A stretch of DNA of 64,000 bases from Lepidonotus clava. Taxonomy: Eukaryota > Annelida > Polychaeta > Phyllodocida > Polynoidae. Where the stretch lies: positions 2,604,001-2,668,000 of the forward strand of contig OW387147.1 of the NCBI GenBank assembly GCA_936440205.1, in the 5' to 3' direction. Made by a program: the position numbers and the translations under genes. Each line of letters begins with the position of its first letter. The first letter of the stretch is position 1. A model generated the notes under the pieces. That model searched no databases and had not been told where the DNA came from. It saw only the letters and a list, made by a program, of their open reading frames with translations. Below, piece after piece: positions 45,158-56,700 of this stretch.

Positions 45158-46051
45158 ATGAAAGCGTTAGCTAAAGACAAAAGCATAACCATAAAACCAG
45201 CAGATAAAGGCGGAGCTTTAGTAATAATGGACACCATAGACTATATACTAGAAGCAGAACGTCAGTTACAAGATAAGAACACGTACAATAAATTAGACCA
45301 TGATCCAACAGCTACTTATAATGGGAAAATAAACCAATTCATTGACTGTATGGAACAAAGAGGAGAAATAAACAGTAAAGTATCAGGGATTCTAAAAACT
45401 CACAAACCGAGAACGCCACAGATTTATTTCCAACCGAAAATACATAAAATCCACGGTCCCCCACCAGGTAGACCAATCGTCTCTGGAAATGGGAGTGCAA
45501 CCGAAAAAATACCTGCCTTTGTAGACATTTTTCTGAATCCCCTAGTCTCACAATCGAAATCTTATGTCACAGACACCTCAGACTTCATCAGAAAAATAGA
45601 ATCTCAGGACACTATAACAAGATCCACAATTATAGGAACAATGGATGTAACTTCACTGTACACTAACATCCCAAATGATGAAGGAATACAAAACATAAAA
45701 CACATACTGGATAGGGAAAGAAATCCCACTACAAATCCCAGTAATAACTCACTGATTGAATTGTTAACTAAAGTCCTGAAAGAGAATAACTTTCAATTTA
45801 ATGGGGACAACTACTTACAGATAGGAGGTCCAGCTATGGGTACAAAAGTTGCCCCCTCATATGCGAACCTCTTCATGCAAACACTAGAAGAGAAACTAAT
45901 AAAATATTACCACTTAAACCCTAAACAGTGGTTACGATACATTGACGACATCTTCTTCATTTGGGAACACGGAGAAGATGAATTAACAAAATGGTTACAT
46001 TATCTAAATAATTCACACGACTCAAATCAACTTCACAGCAGAGTACTCTAA
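45158..46051 (+). pseudogene. PLE reverse transcriptase domain
   Basis: About 297 open codons covering the core RT. Visible motifs are: SITIKPADKGGALVIMD near the start; HKPRTPQIYFQPKIHK; PGRPIVSGNGSATEKIPAF; TMDVTSLYTNIPNDEG (motif A, catalytic Asp); GPAMGTKVAPSYANLFM (motif B); and WLRYIDDIFFIW (motif C, catalytic Asp pair). These are diagnostic for Penelope-like RTs, which are related to telomerase. The catalytic residues are present, but the frame is not continuous with the upstream and downstream parts, so the copy is a relic. Confidence 0.9.
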
Positions 46052-46625
46052 AAAGGAAGTCAGCTTCCTAGACACTATGGTAAAAATCGATGGAAATTAT
46101 AAACTGTACACAGATCTGTATTGTAAACCAACAGATAGCTATAGCTATCTAAGGTTTGACTCTGCACGTCCCCCTAAAACCAAAGAAAGTTTACCATATA
46201 GTCAGTTCCTAAGAATTAGACGAATATGCTCAAAAGAAGAGGACTTTGAGAAACACACCAAAATGACAAAACAACATTTTCTTAAAAGAGGCTATCCAAA
46301 AAAGTTGTTGAACAAAGCAACAACAGAGAGTCGAAAAAAAATTAAGGGACAAACTATTAGAAAGAAAAATAAAACCTGACGATGAGGACATCCCAAATAA
46401 TTTATAATATGGTCAACACGTTCAGGCCCTGTAAAAATAGCCTCACAGCCACTATCAAGAAAAACTGGGATATTCTAGGGAGGTCAAAAACAACTAAAGA
46501 CCTATATAGAAAAAAACTAGTACCCAGTTACAAGAGACCGAAAAATCTAAGATATTCTTGTAAGAGCAAAGACAAACTACCAACCAACTGGTCAAGGAGA
46601 GAAAATTACAGATAAGAATGATAAC

Positions 46626-47063
46626 GTGAACGGAAATAAAAACAGAAATGAATGCAAGAAAAGTCAATGCAAATATTGTATAATCATGAATCGAGATAGT
46701 AAAATAACATGCCCTATTGACAAATCGACACATGGCACAAAACATAATGTCACTTGCAACAGCTCAAATGTTATATACTGCATTCAATGTAAGAAATGCA
46801 AAATACAATATGTAGGCCAAACGAAAAGAAAAATCAAAGATAGAATACGAGAACATCAATATCACATAAAGAACAAATTATATAAATCTGATGTACCATA
46901 CCACTACAACACTGAATGTAAACTCCACGATATGGAAGTGTACATATTAGACTTTATTTTTGTACATCCAGAATCCAAAAGGGCCCAGACACTCAGGAAT
47001 AAAATAGAATTCAACTGGGTACAGAGGCTAAAAAGCATGGCCCCCTTGGGCTTGAATACGTAA
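46626..47063 (+). pseudogene. PLE GIY-YIG endonuclease domain
   Basis: About 145 open codons. A Cys-rich linker (NECKKSQCKYC, then ITCP and a HGTKH segment) precedes VIYCIQCKKCKIQYVGQTKR, where VIY and YVG are the GIY-YIG tyrosine strands. Then come RIREHQYHI and the C-terminal RNKIEFNWVQRLKSMAPLGL with the catalytic Glu region and the N-terminal half of the PLE 'P.GLN' ending. In PLEs this nuclease nicks the target for primed reverse transcription. It stops at 47061-47063, close to the natural C-terminus of EN+ PLEs. Confidence 0.88.
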
Positions 47064-47430
47064 GACAACAGGTATGGATAGACAGACAAACAAAAGCAAC
47101 ATCAAATTTTTTTTCCAAATCAGAAACATGAGACAAGAGGTTAGTCCTCTATACTCATAAAATCTGACTAAAGAAAGAATAACCACATATGATACAATAC
47201 CGGTCTGCTTTCCCTACCGACCTAAGATGACCTAAAAGACTTAGTTTTTTCCCTCTAATTAAAAGATTGCAGAAAAGACACAAAAGGGACCATTTAAAAT
47301 TAAAATAACACACATAGATTATCACCACCTTAGTGGTGATATACAACACTGACACCTAGAGGATCAGTGACCAACTATAACCACTCCCTGGAAAATAAAC
47401 TGAGACAATACAGCTAGCCTATCAACACAC

Positions 47431-47455
47431 CTGATGAGCATCCTGTGAGCGAAAC
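47431..47455 (+). ncRNA. hammerhead-ribozyme-like core in PLE tail
   Basis: CTGATGA (47431-47437), a short GC/GC stem enclosing nine bases, then GAAA (47451-47454). These are the invariant hammerhead segments in the correct order, with a helix II of minimal length. The core is followed by CCACAA, as in the minus-strand copy at 25037-25059. Hammerhead motifs are an established feature of PLE terminal repeats. The partner strand with the cleavage site was not found nearby, so the motif may be partial or may work only between tandem copies. Confidence 0.5.
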
Positions 47456-47984
47456 CACAAATGAAAAGGCCACTAGTACCCCATAATACAAAAAATCTAA
47501 TATCAACTTACAAACCAAATCTCACCTCAGTGAGAAGAGGGAAAATTAAACCAATGGGATACCTCCATACAGTGACCTAAATAAACAATTTATACAACAA
47601 GCAATCTGATTGGCCCAGAGCCACACAGCAGAGGGGCTAAGAGCTTTGAACAAAGCCCAGCAGGTCATTTGTGGTCGTGTGAAGTTAGCTGCCACGTCTG
47701 GTGAAGGTATTCTCCAACCAATATCTACCATTGTCAGACAGAGTGGAAACCGGCATTTAGTTACAAAACTGCTGTTTGTCAGTTTCCCAGCCAAAGCAGA
47801 CAACTATTTGTCTAACCATAGTTGATTAATTAGAAAAGACCACCATTTAGTTACATGTGCACCATGGGTTGGACGCCAGAGATATTTGAAAATATGTGTA
47901 TGTTCTTGTTGTAATCTAAAGCATATATCATGCTGATAGGTGTAGGGGTCCAGGAAACAGAAAGGAATGGTTACTTTATTCACG

Positions 47985-48190
47985 GATGCCCCTGAACCAT
48001 GGCCGTTCAGCATCAGGGCCTGAGGAGGTGGTCATAATCCTCATTAATGTCTTCATTTGTTATTCATTCATAAATAAACAATGGCTGTGGTAATAACATC
48101 CCACAGTTCATAAATAATTGAGTCCTATTCTATTTATTGGTCTTGGAATATGCCATTGTTGCCATGGAAACTGTCTGTAAATCTGTTGAC
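47985..48190 (+). repeat. dispersed repeat, copy A
   Basis: Aligns with 52944-53140: 'cctgaaccatggcc', 'ttcatt.gttattcatt', 'aata.catcc', and 'gccattgttgccatggaaac' versus 'gccatcgttaccatggaaac', then 'tgtaaatc'. Same orientation. Family unknown. Confidence 0.65.
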
Positions 48191-49482
48191 ATGAACTACC
48201 AAGCCCCAAACCTTAATCCCAGCCACATTCACAAACTCAACTCAGCCTCGACTGTTGTGGGTAGCTGTGAGTGGGGCCAGGACCCATGACAGTCTAGTCT
48301 TACTAAATTGACATGAGAGGGTATTCCAATAAATATTTCCCACTAAGTTACAGCTAAATTCTGACATTTTCCACTCCTCCGACCCTTATGTACTCAAAAG
48401 GATTTTCAACTATATCCCTAAGGTTGTTGCCTGTTTCTTGGTTGTTAAGATAAACAATGCATGATGGAGCCAATCAGCCGACAATTCACCAGGACATAAA
48501 AACATGTGAGAGAAATACATCCCTAGATTTTAATAAAACATTCTCAATAAATGTTAGATATTATTTCATGATCAAAGGTAATATTTGGCTAAACGCAAAA
48601 TGGGAAACTAATTGAACAAAATTTTGGTTGATTACTCAATCAAATAGGTTCAAGACTTTGCATTGCATGGTAATTCATCTAATAAATGTCAATTGGCTAC
48701 ATTCAAATAGGTATTGATATGCAATGAGATGATTACCACAAGTTCTTTCATCCTTTCAACTTAGATAGGTTTGATATGTAGAAGAACAAGCACAAAAGCC
48801 ATGATCTAAATGTACATCTAAACGCTTCTGCCCACTCAGCCTGAGGGAATCTCTGTGGTTGAGAGAATTGCTTGTAAGTAATGGTACTAGCTTGTGGTGG
48901 AATATTAAACCTGTTAGGGTATATGCTTTTGGTTGAGACTATTGTTTTTACATGTCAGGCAATATTGTTAACTTCCTAAACAGCTCTTTACACTAAACAG
49001 GAGTCTATGTTTGCACATGCGTGTTCCTTTGGCGCCACTACCAGTCAGGGGACAAGTGCAACCTCCCAGCCAATGAGGAGTCTCCCTTTGTACCGCGTGA
49101 CACACCATGGCTGCGCCCAGTGCGAAACTCTCGTGTATGGTATGCCCTATATTATTGATCTGAATGGTAAAAACCTATATGGTTCTTTTGAAGATGTCTG
49201 TATAAAGGAAGCATCTCACCACCAACCACTTGCTAACTTTAGAGTTTCACTTTTGGTCATTCTTTTCAGAATTATCTTTTTAGAAGTTGCACAGTTGTGG
49301 TTGTGCAAAGTCCTAAATTAAAGCCATCCAAAAATCTTATTTATTCTTGTTTCTGAGTTTACCCTTATTTAAGCTGCGGTTTAAATACAGTTTTACAGTA
49401 GTGTGATTAAATACATGCCTACATGGGTAGGTACGCCACATTCCGAGGGAAGGGCGGCAATGACGTGCATTGACTCAAGAGG
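48191..49482. other. non-genic sequence
   Basis: AT-rich, no supportable gene. Positions 49015-49120 are locally GC-rich with a CCAAT box and precede an open frame (49007-49321) that shows no coding character. Confidence 0.5.
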
Positions 49483-49655
49483 CAGGGGCGGATACAGGAT
49501 TTCGGAAAGGGGGTCCTGCATACAAACAAAGTAATAAAATGGTGTGCATTTGTGAGTGCATGTGTGACGTTTTTTTCTCTTTACGTTTAAGGCCCCACCA
49601 AAAGGAGAGTTGGTCAGGACCCACTATCCCCCTCCCCCCCCTGGATCTGCTCCTG
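49483..49655. mobile_element. hAT-type MITE
   Basis: The left end is CAGGGGCGGATACAGGATTT. The right end CCTGGATCTGCTCCTG has reverse complement CAGGAGCAGATCCAGG. Length is 173 bp with a C-rich run before the right end. Same terminus family as 8361, 17771 and 62002. No target duplication was recognised. Confidence 0.6.
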
Positions 49656-50152
49656 ATAAGGGTATATCAAAAATAATTATATAGGGCCATCTCAAAGCCC
49701 CTTTTAGCCAGGCCTTCAGGGACTTATTGTGATACCAAGGACAAACAGTGCTGAGAGAGGCATTAACGAAATGGTATGACATATTAAGATGCACACTTTA
49801 AAAGGAAAATTAGAATTTCGATCACAGCACGCTCATTATTGAATGAAAGTTAATTGATCTTCTGACAAATAGACTATTAGGCTATATCCCTGTTTGAAGC
49901 TCTTTTAAGTTGAGGAATATAATAATTTAACATAATATACTAATCTATCGCCCCAATCTGACATTATGTTCGTATGATTGGCAGACCAGCCCCTATGTTC
50001 TGGTGGATAACCACAATCAAACCTTTGATGTCTGACATGTCTTCACATCATCAGTACAGGGGTTTCATTATCCATCAAATTTCCGGACAAATAACGCAAG
50101 CCAAAATTGAATTAAGTACCCATGTCATGCTACATGAGCATGCAACTTTTTA
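49656..50152. other. upstream region of the secreted-peptide gene
   Basis: No coding feature. AT-rich sequence between the MITE and the TATA box. Confidence 0.5.
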
Positions 50153-50160
50153 CATATAAA
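50153..50160 (+). promoter_or_regulatory. TATA box of the secreted-peptide gene
   Basis: CATATAAA lies 39 bases upstream of the ATG at 50199, which places a start site at about 50180-50190 and gives a very short 5' leader. This is the layout of a strongly expressed tissue-specific gene. Confidence 0.6.
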
Positions 50161-50198
50161 CCCAAGCTCTACACCAGTTCTCTATCCACAACTCCAAG

Positions 50199-50420
50199 AT
50201 GAACAAAGTATTCCTCCTAATCGCTGTGGCGTTGGCTGGGACCCTGGTCCCTGTCTGTGGTGACCAGGTGGAGGACTGCGTGGCCTTTCTCCAGGAGACC
50301 GGTCAGTACGATGACTATGTGAAGGAGCGGCCTGAACCCATCGGCCAGGACTGCCTGGAGTTCGTGTTCAGCTCTGGTCAGTATATGGACTTCAGGGAGT
50401 TCGTCTGGTCGCAGCATTAA
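50199..50420 (+). CDS. small secreted peptide with twofold internal repeat
   Basis: Encodes 73 residues. Residues 1-21 (MNKVFLLIAVALAGTLVPVC then G) are a clear signal peptide: Lys at 3, a hydrophobic core and a probable cut before Asp22. The mature peptide is about 52 residues, acidic, with two cysteines. It consists of two copies of one motif 25 residues apart: DCVAFLQETGQYDDYV (26-41) and DCLEFVFSSGQYMDFR (51-66), sharing D-C-x2-F-x4-G-Q-Y-x-D and one Cys each. A single disulfide between repeats, Cys27-Cys52, is plausible. A TATA box lies 39 bases upstream, and a strong donor AAG|GTAGGT follows the stop codon at once, so the 3' UTR is probably spliced. Sequence and size suggest a secreted structural, venom or immune peptide, but no family is recognised and the function is unknown. 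Confidence 0.75.
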   Translation: MNKVFLLIAVALAGTLVPVCGDQVEDCVAFLQETGQYDDYVKERPEPIGQDCLEFVFSSGQYMDFREFVWSQH

Positions 50421-50421
50421 G

Positions 50422-51966
50422 GTAGGTTTTTGGGAGTCCCTAGTTATATCTATATAGTTTTGTACCTATTGATGGGGACTCCCTAAATCAGTCATATCTG
50501 TAGTCATTCAATTCTCTTTGTTCTTAATGACCGGTAACACAATGTCATGTTCTTCAGTTGAAGGGAATTGTCCTCCAATTGTAGTTAGGATCAAGTAGTG
50601 TGAAAAACTAGCAGTGGATTACATGACCACTACTTGAGGCAAACAGCCCTTACCCCTCCACATTAGGACCTCCACTGTCACCTGCAGGTGGGCAGATCTA
50701 GGTGGGTGGGTGATAGGTCGCTCAGTAATTGCAGGGACATAGTAGTGGCCCTTCCCTAACCCCCCCCCCTCCCCCTGAGCTGTGTGTGACAGCAGAGTAG
50801 TGGTGGTGGTCAGTGCTCATAGCCCTTACAGTTTACCAGTATTAGGAAGGGTGTGCTTGGGGAGAGGGGTCCTGGTGGTGGTAATAGGTTATAATGTTTT
50901 TGATGCATGCTTTAGTTTATTGAGGGACGACCATCGCTCATGCATGAGCGAAACTTTGTAGCTCTTTTGCTTCTTGTTTTTACATCCTTTGGACATTAAT
51001 CTATATCACTAATAAGAACTACCTATAACTATAAGAAGCTGCATGACTACACAGTGGGTGAACTGTGCATATTGATTTAAGAAGATCCAGGGGGTCGTCC
51101 GAGGGTGTCTGTAATACCTAGAGGGGTTTGTCGCATACTGAGGGCAAAGCCCAAGGTACGTACAACCTCCATGGGTTGTAAAGATACGCGAGGATGGCCT
51201 CAAGGGGTCTTCTGTATTTTAACACCCAAGCAAAATAATAATATTGTTGAAAATCATGAAAACAAGGAGCGGAACATACGGCCTGTCAATTCAAACTTAC
51301 CTCTTTATCACCCGCTCTGCTAAGGAGTGGTATGTACAAGGGGTGGTGCGTATTGGAAAGCTGTACCTTCCACTCCTCATTTTCAACAATGTTTTTCAAC
51401 AATATTTTTCAACAATATTTTAAACTTTGTTTGGGTGATTAAATATAGAAGACCCTTAGGGGGCATTCTCCGGTGTCTGTATGACTCATGGAGATTGTAC
51501 GTACCTTAGGCTTTGCCCTTGATATGACAATGAACCCCTCTGGGTCAAACAGACACCCTCGGACCACCCCTGCAGGTCTTCTTATATTAGTACATATAGC
51601 TTGTCAACACTGCGGGTGATGAAAATATTGTTGTGTATTGACAGGCTGTAGGTACAATAGTTTTAGTTGTTCCACTTTCTAGGTGCAATGGAACTGTTAA
51701 TTTTAAAATAGTTATTGACAGGTAATTTAGTTTGAAAATTCAAGGTGTAGCTATACAGTATGATAGATTCTTAAGTTAAAATATGTAGTTTTTGTGAAGA
51801 ATGACATTTGACTCAGCTATAGATATGATGTCACAGAAAGTTATAATAACGTCACAGATCATCACAGAATGGTACTAGAACTTTGCAGGATGAACTCGTT
51901 AATTCGCTCCTTGACTTAATATAAACCTGGTCATTAATAATACTGTGTTCTTTTTTCAATTTTTAG
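50422..51966 (+). other. probable 3'-UTR intron of the secreted-peptide gene
   Basis: The donor AAG|GTAGGT directly after the TAA stop and the acceptor 'gttcttttttcaatttttag' (AG at 51965-51966) frame about 1.5 kb. The intron contains a GTGG/C-rich stretch (50700-50880), a short perfect palindrome gctcatgcatgagc (about 50935) and the fold-back element at 51078-51584. Confidence 0.45.
51078..51584. mobile_element. long-terminal-inverted-repeat (fold-back) element
   Basis: The left arm (about 51078-51245) and right arm (about 51400-51584) are imperfect reverse complements over about 170 bp. Matching landmarks include TAAGAAGA at the ends, 'ccgagggtgtctgt' / 'acagacaccctcgg', 'gggcaaagcc.aaggtacgta' / 'tacgtaccttaggctttgcc' and 'gggtcttct' / 'agaagaccc'. 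The loop of about 150 bp has 'tttttcaacaat' repeats. No gene. If transcribed within the intron it would form a long hairpin. Confidence 0.8.
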
Positions 51967-52100
51967 GTTTTCTATTTCCTGATTGAGGCCAAGAGTCACA
52001 GCTACTAATGGCCGACCTGCACAGGCCTATCAAGCTTCCATATCTCATCTTTTTAAAGCAAAAAAGCGAAAGAATTTCAATAAAAAATTTGTTTAATGAT
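51967..52100 (+). other. probable 3'-UTR exon with polyadenylation signal
   Basis: It starts after the acceptor at 51966 and contains AATAAA at 52079-52084, so a cleavage site at about 52100 is expected. Inferred from signals only. Confidence 0.4.
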
Positions 52101-52943
52101 TTTCATAAGCTGTCTCATTGTATGAACGAAATCCTTGAGATTGAATCAAAAGTTAATGTTCTCTGTTCAACCTTAAAGGGGTGTTTTATGTACATCCTAG
52201 TTACTCAGAAGAAGTGAGCAGTTATGCTAGATATTGGGAACAGTTTTTGACTTGTACTGATAAGTATAGGGGCTGCCTGCTGTTCACCTATTATGTCACA
52301 TGATCTTAATGCACAAACAGAAAATATATTTAGATAAGCGTAAATTTAAAACTTTACCTAAAAAAATCTAAATCTAACTGAATTGAATTTAGTAATTAGA
52401 ATAATTAGGAGTAAATATTCTCTTGTTGTTGGTGATGCATTGTCCGTAGCATCCCAACATGACGACATGTAATTCTAGTCGGGGGCCGACAACCTTTGAA
52501 CACCACGATTTGGATGCTGAGTGCCGACAATCATAACCAAAACCTGTGACAATATTAAAGATACAGAATAAACATCACTCGATGACTTGGCTGTGATAAA
52601 AAGTGTCAATAGTAGGTACCTTCCCATTTCCCATTTACACAGATCTAGCATGACCCATATGACAGTAGTCTTTGACCTTCCCAGGTATAAAACCCCTTAT
52701 GGCTTGTTGGAGGGCCACCATTTGTCCAGTCCATCAATTTATATGCACCAAGGGGAGATGGGGGTCTGAAAGTCTTAAAAACGTCTGTGTGTCCCTGCAC
52801 AAATCTAAAGCATACTTATATAAAAAGGCCTGTGGGGGTTGTCTGAGGGTTGAAGGATGAACCGTCAGGCAGCGTACTGCCCAAGGCGAGGCCAGTGGGC
52901 AGTGCGCTGCCCAGAGGGTCGTCTGTCTAATTACCTCAATTAA
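52101..52943. other. non-genic sequence
   Basis: No gene recognised. Confidence 0.5.
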
Positions 52944-53140
52944 CAGATGGCCCTGAACCATGGCCAGTCTGTAACACGGGCTTAAGCAGCATGGTGTACT
53001 ACTTATTAGTTCCTTCATTCGTTATTCATTTGGAAATAATCCATGAATGTGGAAATTACATCCTACGTGATATTGCGGTCAACATTATGCATTTATCTGG
53101 AAAAGCCATCGTTACCATGGAAACTGCCTGTAAATCCACT
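52944..53140 (+). repeat. dispersed repeat, copy B
   Basis: Counterpart of 47985-48190 in the same orientation, diverged. The minus-strand open frame crossing it (52734-53018) is not supported as a gene. Confidence 0.65.
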
Positions 53141-53427
53141 CAGCGAGACTGTGTGTTGCACCAGGACCTAGTAGGGAGGTTAAGCAACTCTAACGCATCT
53201 CGATACGTCAACGTATCTCAAAACTCCGTAGCTCTGCACAAGACCACAGACACAAAATACCCAAAAAATGAAAGCCTATCCTTTGAGTATATGTACAATA
53301 CTTTCTTTTTTTTGTGAAATTTTTGATAAGCAAATGATGATATCTTAGATAGGAGATACGTTACGTTTACGTTACGTGATGCGTCGGGCGTGCTTAACCT
53401 CCCTATTGCTGCCTAGTCTTAACTCTA

Positions 53428-53737
53428 ACTAAAGTCCATATTCCACAGTGCGGTGTTTTGCTTGCGGTAGGGGTGTTATTAGCGGTGTTCATGACCACCG
53501 CAAGCAAAAACAGGGACTGCAAGTGGAATATGAGTGTTTGCTTGCAGCGCTACTTGCTTTGTTACTTGCAGTGTTACTTGTGTTGACCCAATACAAGTAA
53601 CGCCTCAAATAAATTTAAATAGCTTTTCTATTGAAAGCTTGCAGTGGCAGAAACCAACATTTTTGTTTCTGAATCACAAGTTGCTTGAGCTGGCAAGCCC
53701 ACCGCAAACAGCTCCCCACTGCATAGTGGAATATGGC
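53428..53737. mobile_element. MITE with CCATATTCCAC termini
   Basis: Left 'actaaagtccatattccac' and the reverse complement of the right end, 'ggccatattccac', share CCATATTCCAC. The 10-bp sequence CTTAACTCTA flanks both sides (53418-53427 and 53738-53747), as a target duplication would. The interior has several 'gcttgcagtg' / 'gcttgcggt' repeats in both orientations. A 9-10-bp duplication suggests a Mutator-type transposase, but this is uncertain. Confidence 0.65.
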
Positions 53738-53747
53738 CTTAACTCTA

Positions 53748-56700
53748 TTATGCCATAGACTATGACTGAACATTTGTAGCTAAAATGCTATAATATTATG
53801 GTACATAAATATTTAACATCTATCTTCCATATAACCCACCAATCTAGTCTTACAACATCATCTTTCCTACATATTGGGGGTTTAGCTATGGTTCCCCTGG
53901 TCTTTTTCTAAAGCTGGGACCAACTCAACTCAGTTGGACCGTCGGGTTGCGTTGAGTTGGTAAGTACGGCCAGTGGTTTAATCCCATGGGAGGTCTGCAG
54001 CCAAACATCAGCAGCACTGCATTCTGTGTGAAACATGACTGAGTGTCTGCCACCTTCATGAAAGGATGCCTTTCGTCATTAAATTTGGTAAGGCATGGGA
54101 AAAACAATGTACATGTATGTATATGGTTCAAATTGTTCAAAGCAATTGATTTTATTTAGTTACCAAAGATTTAAACAAAATATGATTTTTTGGTGTGTGT
54201 ACATATGTATATATATTTATAAGTCACATAATTTTGGCATACGGACCCCCAGAAAGAAATACAGAAAGAGATATAAACCCCAGCCTGCACCCAGCACCTG
54301 CCTCAGCAGTAATTAGTAATGTAGTCCTTAATTGGCACGGCCAATTTCATAAACCACCATAGCTCCATTCTCTTACATTCTTTGTGATATCAAAATTGCA
54401 AGCAAATGTCATTACTTTGATTTGATAATATGTTTATCAGAATATACATGCAATTCCTATAATTGATATTGAAACGTTTTTTTCCCAAAATAATGGAGTT
54501 GTTTCATAATAAAATAAGAAAAAGATATGCGAGTTTATGTTTCATGAGTTACAATCAGCTTTTGCCCTCCTTGTAACTGAGGAGAGTGATTCAAGACAAT
54601 CATGTGAAAAAATGACTTTGAATTATACCATTTTCAGGTTTGCAACCCACCTACAGAGCCATTGTCCTAGACATTTTTATATAAATCATATTAACAGATA
54701 ACATTATTTGGTTGGCTATCTAAGTATGTTTCTTACTTGATGATACTAAGAGAAGCAAATCCTGTGATTCTTATTTAAGGGTGCACGCCATTCACACCCA
54801 TTCACTGGTGTCTATTATTGAGTAGTTATGTGGTCCAAAACCTGCTTTCTATGTATTATAAAAGTCTTAGTTCAGAAAACAATCTTCTAAACAGTTTTTC
54901 GATTGGTGTCAAAGGAAACCTACCAAAACAGTTTTTGGTCTAAAATAGGAGGGTTGCACGGCCCCTGTGCCCACCCCCACCAATCGCCACTGGTGAAAGC
55001 ATGCTGGCACGTGCACTGCATTGCTACCGTCTTAGAGGCCTTGCAGTCTCTGGTACATCAGAACCCACCCCGCCCCCAATCCTGAACGAACGCTCATTAT
55101 ACAGTGAAGGGGGCAGTCACTGTCTATTCCGGTTTTTACCACTGAATCGGAAGTGATTGGGGGTGAATCTGAGACTAATTGGCAAAGATTGGCAACATAC
55201 TGGAGGTGGTCATTTGGCATAATTTCTTTATGTTTATGGCTGACTAAATAATGAGAAGTCTATGTATTGGACTTAAAGCCCGGCTTACGCAAAGCAATAG
55301 TTCCTTGTACAAAGGAATGAATGCAGTCTTGTGTCCTTAATATCGAATGTGAACCGTAATTGACGGCAATATGTTCACATAGGGATGAGAAAACCTTTAT
55401 AGGCAAGAGATATTTACCTTATAAGAGGGTCTGAACTGCCTTTCACGATATGCAACTATGTATCCAGCAATAAAAAAAAGAATAATTAAAAGTAACGATC
55501 ATGTTTGCAAGGAACTCTCTTATGACCTGATTTACATTAGACTTTTGCAATATCACAATCCCTTTCCTTTGGGAGATTAAGTCTTGATGTCGGTTTGATT
55601 TAGCAAACGAGCTGGGCTTCAGGATCACGTAATGAATATTTAATCTGCTCAATTTGTAGAGGGTGTAGAAATGAGTTGAATGGCCTCAGAATGTATGCCA
55701 AGCTTTTCAGCCCTAATCAAGAATGAGTTCGGATTTCTGTGGAGAAAGAGGAGAGTAATCCTTGAGGGGTCATTACTGAGGACTGTTTGAAAGGGTCACA
55801 TTTGTTTATTTAAATTCAGATGAAGGAATGGCAGTAGATCTACCCTGGGAAGGATTAGAGTGAAGTTTGGCCAACCCAACAGAGTCGGGTGGGATATTTC
55901 TTTTTAGTTGTTTTTCTGACCTCATTAACTAATATAATTTTCATTTACTTATGTTGATTCCTCATCAGCGGACGGGAGGAGGGGCGTTTTGATTAGAAGG
56001 TGTGCATTCAGAATGTGAAAATTTATTTCATGTCCATGCTACATTACTCTATATGTAATCACAGTACCCCAACACTCAGTGTAGTACATTGACTACACAT
56101 AGTACACCGGGAAACTGAAATACAGCAGAAATCAAATTACACACAGGAGTCTTAAAGATACCAGAAAGCTACAATCATAAACAGTAGGAATGCAAGTCTG
56201 TAAGGTAAATCAGGCTGACAGAGGACAAAACCACGAATAGAAAACAAATAAAAGAAAATTTGCATAAAAGAAGGGAACCTGTCTTAATGAGGTAGCAGGG
56301 GAAATGCCGGATGTAGACCTTGACTAATAGGTGCCGGGATGTAGACAGACAGGAAGGGGGTTTTCTAGAATAAAAATAAACATGTATAGCTGTGTTCTTT
56401 TTAGCTGTTACAGCAACACTTATTAGGGCCTTATCAATGCACTGAGTGAAATTAAAAGAAAGTCAGAATTTCCCTTTTTGTCAGGTCCTAGTGATTTTTT
56501 TTTATCAAGAGATGCCATGCTGTTTTGCTTATTTTTAAGTCACATTTTTGTGTCATTAAAGCTTATAAAGCAAAAAGTCCTGGCAGCCCAAGGTGTGCAA
56601 AGTTGACCTATTTCAATTGCTTCCTTCATTTTAATTTACTACTTTTTGGTCCTTATAATGACCTAGAAATGTGTAAGTTTTTTATCAGGAGATGTAGGTC

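Larger units (their letters stand above)
44096..47530 (+). mobile_element. decayed Penelope-like element (EN+ PLE)
   Basis: It contains, in order: an acidic then RG-rich N-terminal region; a PLE N-terminal signature (INLSSRKLTTDEKNILEKGL, FCPT); a PLE reverse transcriptase; a linker and thumb region (NWDILGRSKTTKDLY ... YKRPKNLRYSC); a Cys-rich linker; a GIY-YIG endonuclease; and a 3' tail with a hammerhead-like core. Coding is spread over several frames and internal stops, so the copy is not active. The 5' end abuts the minisatellite and is probably truncated. The 3' limit at about 47530 is approximate. PLEs are a retroelement class distinct from LINEs, and EN+ types combine RT with GIY-YIG. 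Confidence 0.88.

Noticed and set aside
50920-50970. Third hammerhead-like site (gagcgaaac after a palindrome)
   Set aside because: No CTGATGA segment accompanies the GAAA; the match is fortuitous.
51009-51509. Short frames within the fold-back element
   Set aside because: They run across inverted-repeat arms and have no coding character.
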